Part shown: in pieces, positions 1-6,273 of the stretch | How positions within the stretch are numbered: position 1 is the stretch's first letter | Layout: each line of letters starts with the position of its first letter | Assembly (NCBI RefSeq): GCF_003075415.1 | Contig: NZ_QDAH01000027.1 | Location: forward strand, 1 to 64,000 | Direction of reading: 5' to 3' | Source: Microvirga sp. KLBC 81 | GTDB taxonomy: Bacteria > Pseudomonadota > Alphaproteobacteria > Rhizobiales > Beijerinckiaceae | DNA length: 64,000 nt | Program-made: the position numbers and the translations under genes | The notes under the pieces: model-generated | The model's input: only the letters and a program-made list of their open reading frames with translations | The model's database searches: none | Told to the model about the DNA's origin: nothing

Positions 1-71
1 GCATCGCCCTTCGCATGGAGCGGCGCTTTCACGGCGAGCCGGAAATCAACGAGCACAAGTGGTCACGCTGA
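1..71 (+). CDS. Possible 3' end of a gene cut by the window edge
   Basis: The third forward frame is open from the window edge to a TGA at 69-71 and would give about 22 C-terminal residues rich in charged side chains, ending H-K-W-S-R. A palindromic extragenic repeat follows directly, as it does after other genes here. The fragment is too short to identify, and an open frame of this length is weak evidence alone. Confidence 0.25.
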   Translation, partial: IALRMERRFHGEPEINEHKWSR

Positions 72-116
72 TCTCCCGTCATGGCCGCCTGCGTCTTCGA
101 TCCAGGGGTCTTTTCA

Positions 117-146
117 GACGTGGATGGCCGGGACAAGCCCGGCCAT
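117..146. repeat. REP-like palindrome, family A
   Basis: A 9-bp perfect inverted repeat (ATGGCCGGG at 124-132, CCCGGCCAT at 138-146, 5-nt loop) is preceded by the GACGTGG arm that recurs beside the other family A copies in this window. It sits between the partial gene and the DUF1127 ORF. Confidence 0.7.
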
Positions 147-235
147 TTCATGCGGGCAGGGGCTTGAGTCTGATTCAAGAGCTGTGAAGCGTCGCTGATC
201 TGAAGCAGAGTGTCCCAGGAGGCTCCCGGCACAGG

Positions 236-391
236 TCACATAGCGGCAGCCTGTCGGGCAAGGGTGCGGATGTCGCGACGGCCGAAGCCGAGTTCGGCCA
301 GTTCCCGGTCGGTGAGCCCGTCCAACTCGCGAAAGGCCTGACGATAGCGACGCCAAGCGGCGACGCGGTTGAGGATCATGGACATAAGCAT
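236..391 (-). CDS. DUF1127 domain small protein
   Basis: This 51-residue basic protein has the arginine/tyrosine-rich helix and the D-G-L-T-D-R-E-L-A-E-L-G pattern followed by R-R-D-I-R that marks DUF1127. Such proteins are abundant in Rhizobiales; some act in RNA turnover or in phosphate and central carbon metabolism, but no specific role can be given here. Candidate starts are ATG at 391, 385 and 379, none with a strong ribosome binding site. It lies in the same frame as, and immediately downstream of, the 63-codon ORF at 437-628, separated by one TGA and an open 15-codon linker. It may be independently translated, coupled, or the 3' half of a broken gene. Confidence 0.65.
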   Translation of the reverse strand: MLMSMILNRVAAWRRYRQAFRELDGLTDRELAELGFGRRDIRTLARQAAAM

Positions 392-436
392 GGGATCGAA
401 CTCGATCTTGGGAAGGAACTGAGGCGTGCCTTCAAC

Positions 437-628
437 TCAGGCGTGATCGGCGGTGTCGAGTCTATAGACGCGGACGACCCGGGCAATCTCACGCTCTGCT
501 CTGCGGCGGCTGGTTTCGGCCATGGCGCTGATGACAGCGCTGAGGACCCGAAGCACGGGGCCGGGACGCCGGGAGGTTATAACGGAAGAATTGGCGGCAA
601 TGGGAGCGCTAACCTGCAACGTGCTCAT
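437..628 (-). CDS. Small basic protein ending at an in-frame TGA before DUF1127
   Basis: This 63-residue ORF begins at an ATG with a good Shine-Dalgarno (AAGGTG about 7 nt upstream). Its middle is arginine-rich (S-R-R-R-A-E-R-E-I-A-R), resembling the N-terminal part of small DUF1127-type proteins of Methylobacteriaceae. It stops at TGA 437-439, after which the same frame stays open through the linker into the DUF1127 protein at 236-391. Either it is a short protein whose stop couples translation to the next ORF, or it is the front half of one gene carrying a nonsense mutation. The codon-level continuity is seen directly; the interpretation is inference. Confidence 0.5.
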   Translation of the reverse strand: MSTLQVSAPIAANSSVITSRRPGPVLRVLSAVISAMAETSRRRAEREIARVVRVYRLDTADHA

Positions 629-891
629 CGGATTTCACCTTAACTCTGATCAAGCGAGTTTCATACTTTCGTATAAGTGATTATGCCCGTTTTTGTGCGT
701 TGCGAAAGAAGGGTTGGCGAATGCAAGCCATGCTCAGGGTGCATGTCACAAGCGTAAATGTTTTCTTGCCATGCGACCGGTGCCTGTTCGCTGGGCGGAC
801 GGCATGCGGAATAGGCATTCCGGCGGCAACGCATCCGCTGTCCATACATCGTGCTGAAGAGGCGATATTGCTGTCTAAACCCTGGAAATTA

Positions 892-1134
892 CTATAGGTT
901 CAGGATCGGCAGGACCTTGGCGCTGCCATGGTTCTGCAGGTCAAGACCATAGGCCAAGACCTCTTCATCCGTGAGCTCACGCAGCGTTTCAGCTGATGCG
1001 CTTGGTCCGGCGGCTTGGGCAGCGATCAGCTCGGCGTCTCGTTCGTCGCGGGCAACGACCACCAGAGGAGCAATCTTCGGCGTCCGATGGTCCGGATGTG
1101 TCACCGTCACGGTGACGCCAAATCCCTTGTTCAT
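892..1134 (-). CDS. Hypothetical protein, 80 aa
   Basis: The start at 1134 follows an AGGAG ribosome binding site about 9 nt upstream, so I prefer it to the longer frame reaching 1272. The product opens with a G-V-T-V-T-V-T strand, then H-P-D-H-R-T-P and a V-V-V-A-R-D-E-R-D-A-E motif, and ends with E-L-T-D-E-E-V-L-A-Y-G-L. It has no signal peptide or membrane segment. I do not recognise the family. It stands alone, divergent from the ialB-like gene. Confidence 0.6.
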   Translation of the reverse strand: MNKGFGVTVTVTHPDHRTPKIAPLVVVARDERDAELIAAQAAGPSASAETLRELTDEEVLAYGLDLQNHGSAKVLPILNL

Positions 1135-1382
1135 CCAAGTGCTCTCCTGGTGGGCAGCCATATAGGCGATGACGCGAACTTCTTCTGATAGACGGTCTGT
1201 CCCCAGCAAGGGTTCCGCTTGGCATCCGCAGGAGCAGGGAGGAATGAAGCCCGTTGTTAAGCGCCTGTTCACCCGTACTGCGTCAGCTCACCGCTTCGAA
1301 CAACAGCGCCAGACTGGGGTAAGCAGCTACCGATTTGCCCACTCCGATGCGTTCAGGTCTCAATGAGAGGAGAGCTCCCGAG

Positions 1383-2153
1383 ATGTCATTTACCTCCCGC
1401 CTTGCCGGTTCTGCGATTGCCACGGTGCTGGCGCTCAGTGCCGGACCGGGTCTTGCTCAAACGTCCGGGCAGGCTCCTAAAGCCAAGTCCACAGCACCCA
1501 AAGCCCAGCAGGCCCAACCCCAGCAGACACAACCACAACAGGCGGAGAACGCCGGTCCCGTGGCCGTGGCGCTGAAAGCGGAGCCGTCCCAGCCGGAATG
1601 GACCAAGGTCTGCGGGAAGGACGAGGCGGCGAAGGCCGAGATCTGCTACACCACGCGCGACTTCGTCACGGACAAGGGGCAGCGGGTCGTTGCGGTGGCC
1701 CTCTATGACGTCAAGGGCAAGGCATCGCAGAAGCTCATGCGGATCATGATGCCGCTTGGCTTCCTTGTGCCGCCCGGCGTTCGCATCGTTGTCGACAAGA
1801 GCCAGCCGGTCGGGGGCCGCTATGCGAGCTGCCTCCCTAATGGCTGCTTCGTCGAGGCCGTGGTGAAGGATGATTTCGTCGCAGCCCTGAAGAAAGGCAC
1901 GACCCTGACGATCAGCGCCCGGAACCAGGCGGGCCGGGAAGTTGCCTTTGCCGTTCCGGCTGAGGGCTTCGGCAAAGCCTTCGACGGACCGCCGGTCGAT
2001 CCGAAGGTCCTGGCCGAGCAGCAGAAGAAGGTGCAGGAGGAGCTGCAAAAGCAGGCGGAGGAACTCCGGAACCGCCGCCGGATGGGCAACTTCGGCAACC
2101 CCGCCCAGGCCCCTGCCGACGGCAACGCTGCCGCCACTCAGCCCAAGAACTAG
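1383..2153 (+). CDS. Invasion-associated locus B (IalB) family protein
   Basis: This 256-residue exported protein has a signal peptide (residues 1-25, ending A-L-S-A-G-P-G-L-A-Q), then a low-complexity Q/P/A-rich linker (about 26-65). The IalB domain (about 70-200) has the typical W-x-K-V-C-G start, paired cysteines including C-L-P-N-G-C, and an L-x-M-R-I-M-M-P-L-G-F-L strand. The C-terminus is a coiled, Q/E/K-rich tail. IalB is named for Bartonella, where it helps erythrocyte invasion; free-living rhizobia carry many paralogues of unknown periplasmic role. The start follows an AGGAG site, and the longer frame from 1335 lacks one. A strong hairpin terminator follows. Confidence 0.85.
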   Translation: MSFTSRLAGSAIATVLALSAGPGLAQTSGQAPKAKSTAPKAQQAQPQQTQPQQAENAGPVAVALKAEPSQPEWTKVCGKDEAAKAEICYTTRDFVTDKGQRVVAVALYDVKGKASQKLMRIMMPLGFLVPPGVRIVVDKSQPVGGRYASCLPNGCFVEAVVKDDFVAALKKGTTLTISARNQAGREVAFAVPAEGFGKAFDGPPVDPKVLAEQQKKVQEELQKQAEELRNRRRMGNFGNPAQAPADGNAAATQPKN

Positions 2154-2197
2154 AGGCGCTTCAGGATTCCTCAGGAATTCAGAAACACGCGAGAGCA

Positions 2198-2225
2198 GGC
2201 CCGGGCTGATGCCAGCCCGGGCCTT
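2198..2225 (+). terminator. Hairpin terminator after the IalB gene
   Basis: An 11-bp perfect GC-rich stem (2198-2208 with 2213-2223) has a 4-nt ATGC loop. Only a short TT follows, so intrinsic termination may be weak. It lies about 45 nt after the ialB-like stop. Confidence 0.6.
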
Positions 2226-2380
2226 GGCTGAGACCAAAGCGGGTGAGCGGACTTTCCATCCTCGGGTGGGCTTCCCGATGCGGGGCCGTCTTCTAGTTCC
2301 CCCTCGATGCAACGCCGCCGGATGGCTGCTTCGGGCATCGAAAAGTCCGCCGCCAGTGGTCAACGAGAGGGAGGAATATC

Positions 2381-3499
2381 ATGAATGCCAAGCCGCTGTT
2401 TTCCTTGTCCATCCTGTCTCTTCTGACGGCCACCGGGGTTGCCCGCGCCGAGGACATCACCATCGCGGTGGCAGGGCCGATGACAGGCGCCGTCGCGTCA
2501 ATCGGCGAGCAGATCAGGCGTGGAGCCGAACTCGCGGCCGAGGCCATCAACAAGAACGGCGGCGTCAACGGCAAGACGATCAAGATCTCGATCCAGGACG
2601 ACGCCTGCGATCCGAAACAGGCTGTCGCCATTGCCAACCGGATCCTGTCGGCTGGCATCAAGTTCGTCGACGGGCATGCCTGCTCGGGCTCATCCATTCC
2701 GGCGGCGGAGGTCTATGGCGAGAACAACATCCTCATGATGAGCCCGGCCTCGAGCGCTCCGAAGCTCACGGACGATGCGGCGAAGAACGGCTATACGACG
2801 ATCCTGCGCCTCTATGGCCGCGACGATGCGCAGGGGCGCTTCATCGGGCCGTGGATCAAGGAGAAGTACGGCACGAAGAAGATCGCGATCCTGCACGATA
2901 AGAGCGCCTACGGCAAAGGCCTCGCCGATGTGGTGAAGGAAGACCTCAACAAGGCCGGCGTCCGGGAAGTGCTCTACGAGGGCATCAATGCCGGCGAGAA
3001 GGATTACAGCGCCGTGGTGAACCGCCTGAAGAGCGCGGGGGTCGAGTTCCTCTATTTCGGCGGCTATCACACCGAGGCCGGGCTGATCAAACGGCAGGCA
3101 GGGGACCAGAATTACCAGTTCCAGCTCATGATGGGCGACAGCCTCGCCACGCCCGAATTCTGGTCCGTCGCCGGACCCGCCGGCGAGGGCACCCTGTTCA
3201 CCTTCCCGCCGGATGCCCGCGAGAACGAGGCCGCCAAGACCGCCCTGGAGCAGTTCAAGCAGATCAACTTCACCCCCGAGGGCTTCACCCTGTTCTCCTA
3301 CGCCGTGGTCCAGGCGATTGCCGGCGGCATCGCCAAGGCGAACAGCACGGATCCGGTCGCCGTCGCGAAAGCCTTACGCACCACGAACGTGGATACGGTT
3401 GTCGGCTCCGTCAGCTTCGACGAGAAGGGCGACGTCAAGAACCCGCGCTACGACATCAATGTGTGGAAGGACGGCAAGTACAGCAAGCTGACGCAGTAG
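2381..3499 (+). CDS. Branched-chain amino acid ABC transporter substrate-binding protein (LivK type)
   Basis: This 372-residue periplasmic protein has a signal peptide (residues 1-23, ending V-A-R-A) and a full type I periplasmic binding fold. Family signatures are the I-A-V-A-G-P-M-T-G start, G-A-E-L-A-A-E-A-I-N, D-D-A-C-D-P-K-Q-A and V-D-G-H-A-C-S-G-S. The start has a GGAGG-type site. It should capture leucine/isoleucine/valine or related amides for a Liv-type importer, but no permease or ATPase gene is adjacent, so it is an orphan here and the ligand is unknown. A chemoreceptor remnant begins directly after the stop. Confidence 0.9.
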   Translation: MNAKPLFSLSILSLLTATGVARAEDITIAVAGPMTGAVASIGEQIRRGAELAAEAINKNGGVNGKTIKISIQDDACDPKQAVAIANRILSAGIKFVDGHACSGSSIPAAEVYGENNILMMSPASSAPKLTDDAAKNGYTTILRLYGRDDAQGRFIGPWIKEKYGTKKIAILHDKSAYGKGLADVVKEDLNKAGVREVLYEGINAGEKDYSAVVNRLKSAGVEFLYFGGYHTEAGLIKRQAGDQNYQFQLMMGDSLATPEFWSVAGPAGEGTLFTFPPDARENEAAKTALEQFKQINFTPEGFTLFSYAVVQAIAGGIAKANSTDPVAVAKALRTTNVDTVVGSVSFDEKGDVKNPRYDINVWKDGKYSKLTQ

Positions 3500-4017
3500 C
3501 GTCTGCGGTAGTCGCTGTCAGACTGAACGCGCGGCTGCTCGACGATCTCACCAGACGCTTCGAGGCGAACGTGTCGGCTCTGACTCAGGGGCTGTCGAGC
3601 GCTGCAACCGAGATGGAGGCGACTGCTCAGTCCATGACGGCCATCGCCAACCAGACCTCCAAGGCGACCGAGGGAATTTCGGCGCAGATCGGCTCCGTGC
3701 AGCAGGCAACAGGGCACGCGGTCAGCGCGATCGAGCAGATTGCCCGGACGATTGCGGAGATGTCGCAGATCTCGATCTCCATCGCGACCGCGATGGAGGA
3801 GCAGGGTGCCGCGACGGCGGAGATCGCCCGCAAGGTGCAGGAGGCCGCGCGCGGTACGGAAGCGGTCACCGGCAACATCGAGGACGTTCGGCAGGGGGCT
3901 GGCGAAACGGGCGCTGCGGCCTCACAGGTGCTGGGCGCCGCCCAGGACCTGGCCCGCCACTCGAGCGACCTGGGTCAAGAGGTCTCGACCTTCCTTCAGG
4001 GCGTGAAGGCCGCCTGA
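3500..4017 (+). pseudogene. Methyl-accepting chemotaxis protein remnant (C-terminal, internally deleted)
   Basis: From about 3523 the frame encodes R-F-E-A-N-V-S-A-L and T-E-M-E-A-T-A-Q-S-M-T, typical of the start of an alphaproteobacterial MCP signalling domain. At A-N-Q-T-S (about 3650-3660) it jumps straight to K-A-T-E-G-I-S-A-Q-I, which normally follows the hairpin tip, and then continues to the usual C-terminus at 4017. Missing are the sensor, membrane and HAMP parts, and the highly conserved tip that contacts CheA/CheW. No start or ribosome binding site precedes it; the open frame begins inside the binding-protein gene in another frame. It should be non-functional. Confidence 0.75.
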
Positions 4018-4079
4018 TCCGCCGGTACCTGCCGCCGGAGGTGAGCGACGGTCTCCGGCATCGCACTAGACTTGCGGCA

Positions 4080-4129
4080 CCGGAATTGAAGCGAGGCAGG
4101 GCTTTCGCCCTGCCTCGCTTCAATTCCGG
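4080..4129. terminator. 23-bp perfect inverted repeat between convergent genes
   Basis: Positions 4080-4102 pair perfectly with 4107-4129 around a TTTC loop. It lies between the chemoreceptor remnant (+) and the minus-strand secreted-protein gene, where it could end transcription from both sides. There is no long T-tract on either side. Confidence 0.6.
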
Positions 4130-4143
4130 ATTGCGCGGAAGTT

Positions 4144-4515
4144 TTAGTCGATCGTCCGCACGCGGCGACGCACGGTCGTGGTGGTCGTGGCGTCATCATC
4201 GTCCACCAGGTGGCCGGGAGCGTAATCGCGGGCCGACCGAACGGTCACGCGCTTCTTCACCTGACCGGGAGCGTAATAGGACGCGCCGCGGCGGGTGGTG
4301 ACGGTGCCCGTCGCGGAGGGCTCGCGCACCACGCGGCGCTCGACGGTGCCCCTGGAGCGGCGGATCTCGCGGGTGGTGCTGACCTCGTCATCGTCCTGCA
4401 TCATGTGCCCGGGCGTCACGGACCGGGTGCGGACCTCCACGGACTGGGCGGAGGCCGCTGCGCCAAAGCCAACAGCCAGGGCCACGGCCAGAAGGCCGGT
4501 TTTCACGACACGCAT
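4144..4515 (-). CDS. Secreted repetitive protein, 123 aa, unknown function
   Basis: The start at 4515 follows an AGGAG site. A cleavable signal peptide (about residues 1-23, ending A-A-A-S-A-Q) precedes a mature region with three spaced P-G-[HQ] units: T-P-G-H-M-M-Q-D-D-D, Y-A-P-G-Q-V-K-K-R and Y-A-P-G-H-L-V-D-D-D-D. Arginine/threonine-rich linkers (S-R-G-T-V-E-R-R-V-V-R-E) separate them, and it ends R-R-R-V-R-T-I-D. It is probably periplasmic or outer-surface. The acidic D-runs could bind cations, which is speculation. I do not recognise a named family; it has the size and style of the DUF1236 protein at 54010-54354 but not its sequence. Confidence 0.75.
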   Translation of the reverse strand: MRVVKTGLLAVALAVGFGAAASAQSVEVRTRSVTPGHMMQDDDEVSTTREIRRSRGTVERRVVREPSATGTVTTRRGASYYAPGQVKKRVTVRSARDYAPGHLVDDDDATTTTTVRRRVRTID

Positions 4516-4763
4516 CTGAGAACTCCTGCGATTACATCGGTTGTGGGTCCAACGTATGCTCTCCGTGAGCGTTCCAGCGTGACTGTGAATTTTATCCGGA
4601 AGCTGGAAGCTGGTCCTCGTCGGTGGCAAGTGTTCTCAAGGTACCGCCCCGCACGCTCTTGCGAAGGCCAGAAGGACCGTCTTGGGCGCGGAGCGCATTG
4701 GCATCGCGCAGATCGATCCTTGAGCCCATTGACCCTTCACCACCTTCATGTGTTATCTCGTAT

Positions 4764-4979
4764 CCGGAGCCGGGCGCACCCGGTTCCGGGGCGTGAGAAC
4801 CCCGTCAGGGCGGCGCAAGCATCCGCCGCTACCGATGCCTTCCCAACCTTACGGTCGGGGAGGCGATGGCGCATGTCCAGGGCGAAAGCCTAAAGGTCAT
4901 CGCGGTCGTCCCTGACGGCTTCTCAACTCCCCGGCCACCAGCACCGCTGGTGGTCGCTTCACTCAAGGGAGTTGTTGCG
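4764..4979 (+). promoter_or_regulatory. Highly structured 5' leader with a sequestered ribosome binding site
   Basis: Successive GC-rich hairpins can be drawn: 4764-4774 with 4779-4789 (11 bp, one G-U); a competing stem 4787-4791 with 4800-4804; 4810-4815 with 4824-4829; and 4837-4844 with 4857-4864. A final compound stem pairs 4924-4931 with 4967-4974 around an inner stem 4933-4942/4946-4955. The last stem hides the GGGAG ribosome binding site of the gene starting at 4980. The overlap of the first two stems gives alternative folds. It matches no riboswitch class I can recall; an RNA thermometer, riboswitch or small RNA are all possible. Confidence 0.45.
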
Positions 4980-5312
4980 ATGGACCAGCCCTACAGCATC
5001 GTGGCCGATTGGCTGTCGAAATTTCATACGTCGCCCGAATTCATCCAGGCTCTCTGGCTCATCGCCATGCCCGCAACGGTGCTCGGCGTCACCTGGCTCG
5101 TCATGCGGGGCCTCGCCGGACTCAGTCACACGCTCTCCCTCCGCCACTGGCGCGGCCATTTGATCTACGGCGTGTACCAGGATGAACAAGGCCACTGGAT
5201 GATCTACTGGCATAACCGCAAGCCCGAGGCGATCGACTGGGCCAACCCACCGCCGGAGCTGATCGGACGCGGCCACGTGATCCACGGCGTGTTCCGGAGG
5301 CCGGAGGAGTGA
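4980..5312 (+). CDS. Small membrane-anchored hypothetical protein, 110 aa
   Basis: I chose the ATG at 4980 because a GGGAG site lies about 9 nt upstream; the same frame is open from 4866 but that part overlaps the structured leader. A hydrophobic segment (about residues 21-44, A-L-W-L-I-A-M-P-A-T-V-L-G-V-T-W-L-V-M) is followed by a soluble tail with Y-G-V-Y-Q-D-E-Q-G-H-W-M-I-Y-W and G-R-G-H-V-I-H-G-V-F. It is probably an inner-membrane protein with a cytoplasmic tail. The family is not recognised. The leader suggests tight translational control. Confidence 0.7.
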   Translation: MDQPYSIVADWLSKFHTSPEFIQALWLIAMPATVLGVTWLVMRGLAGLSHTLSLRHWRGHLIYGVYQDEQGHWMIYWHNRKPEAIDWANPPPELIGRGHVIHGVFRRPEE

Positions 5313-5322
5313 GATCTCTCCG

Positions 5323-5352
5323 CTGTCATCCCCGCGAAGGCGGGGATCCATA
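5323..5352. repeat. REP-like palindrome (CCCCGC/GCGGGG type)
   Basis: A TCATCCCCGC arm, a GAAG loop and a GCGGGGATCCA arm lie just after the stop of the small membrane protein gene, resembling the extragenic palindromes common in alphaproteobacteria. Confidence 0.6.
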
Positions 5353-5493
5353 GCCGCCAGAAGTGCCCAATAAAGTGGGACGCTGACCGCTCCATTCTGA
5401 AGCGTCAGCATTTATGGATTTCTGTGCCTCTGGCGTGGCCCTTCGGGTCGGGCTCTCGCTTGGCTCGCCCCGGTATGACAGTGGCGAGTGAAG

Positions 5494-5521
5494 ACATGGA
5501 TGGCCGGGACAAGCCGGGGGC
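5494..5521. repeat. Truncated family A repeat
   Basis: The ATGGATGGCCGGGACAAGCC half of the family A element is present but the closing arm is degraded. Confidence 0.6.
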
Positions 5522-5619
5522 TCCAGTGCGAGATGCGTGTTCGTATGCATCACTAGGTTTTATGTCTGTGGCGTCTTATTCAACTTGCCTACGATAGAGC
5601 TCACTTATGATCAGGGACC

Positions 5620-6168
5620 TCAGGCAGCATTTGAAGAGTTGATAAACCTAACTGCTAGAGGCTGTTGACCAGAGATAATTCGAAGATAGTTGTCTCGAAT
5701 TTCGTTCTGAATCAGCTCGGTCTCACTATGGCCTTGCGGATGATAAATGCCACGTTTTAGCTGGACCTTGTCGAAAGTGTATCCTAGCCGTTGAGACATT
5801 GCGAAGAGTAACTCAATGAAGAGTTCGTCACAGGTTTGATTCCACAGTCGGATTGCTGCTTCAGTCTGCTCTGCGCGTTCAGATAGTTTATCTAGGTAGA
5901 TTCTATACGCATCAACCACAGGCTTGTTGCGTGCATTCTCTCTGCGGCTGGTATCAACAAACTCAATATCGATCCTATTGAGTGCCTGCACATGCTCCGG
6001 GGCAAGTCGAGTAGCTCTCGTAGCCATTAGAGTATGGAACACTTCAAGTTTCCGGCGCTTTGCTTCGGTCGCACGTTCGATCATTTTCTGGGCTTGGATA
6101 GCCAAGATCGGCCCTAGCAACGTTGCAAAGACTATAGCCAAATCAGCGAGCTTTATTGATGCGTCCAT
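5620..6168 (-). CDS. Membrane-anchored hypothetical protein resembling DUF6680
   Basis: The start at 6168 has a GGAGA site about 7 nt upstream, giving 182 residues. An N-terminal membrane helix (about 7-26, L-A-D-L-A-I-V-F-A-T-L-L-G-P-I-L-A) is followed by a charged cytoplasmic region with R-R-K-L-E-V-F-H-T-L-M-A-T-R and L-A-P-E-H-V-Q-A-L-N-R-I-D-I-E-F, typical of DUF6680, whose function is unknown. Base composition is clearly poorer in G+C (roughly half by eye in sampled lines) than flanking genes, with rarer codons, which suggests acquisition by transfer. It stands alone. Confidence 0.75.
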   Translation of the reverse strand: MDASIKLADLAIVFATLLGPILAIQAQKMIERATEAKRRKLEVFHTLMATRATRLAPEHVQALNRIDIEFVDTSRRENARNKPVVDAYRIYLDKLSERAEQTEAAIRLWNQTCDELFIELLFAMSQRLGYTFDKVQLKRGIYHPQGHSETELIQNEIRDNYLRIISGQQPLAVRFINSSNAA

Positions 6169-6234
6169 GCTGATTTCTCCAGCCCAAGTGGAGGAAAAGT
6201 TCACTACTTAAGATGTTTGCTGGGGCTCAATGTG

Positions 6235-6264
6235 AAAAACCCCGGAAGCGACACGCTTCCGGGG
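6235..6264 (-). terminator. Intrinsic terminator of nrdJ
   Basis: An 11-bp perfect stem (6240-6250 with 6254-6264, 3-nt loop) is followed on the minus strand by a run of five U residues (6235-6239), just past the nrdJ stop. Confidence 0.9.
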
Positions 6265-6273
6265 CTCTTTATT

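Larger units (their letters stand above)
5313..5619. other. Intergenic region with two repeat fragments
   Basis: No gene is seen. It holds palindromic repeat fragments at 5323-5352 and 5494-5521 and the inter-copy sequence, with GC falling towards the lower-GC gene that ends at 5620. Confidence 0.6.

Noticed and set aside
437..439. Selenocysteine codon in the DUF1127 frame
   Set aside because: No SECIS-like stem immediately follows the TGA and the family is not known to use selenocysteine.
700..897. 65-codon forward ORF near the window start
   Set aside because: No homologous pattern and no clear ribosome binding site; the region is better read as the upstream part of the divergent DUF1127-type gene.
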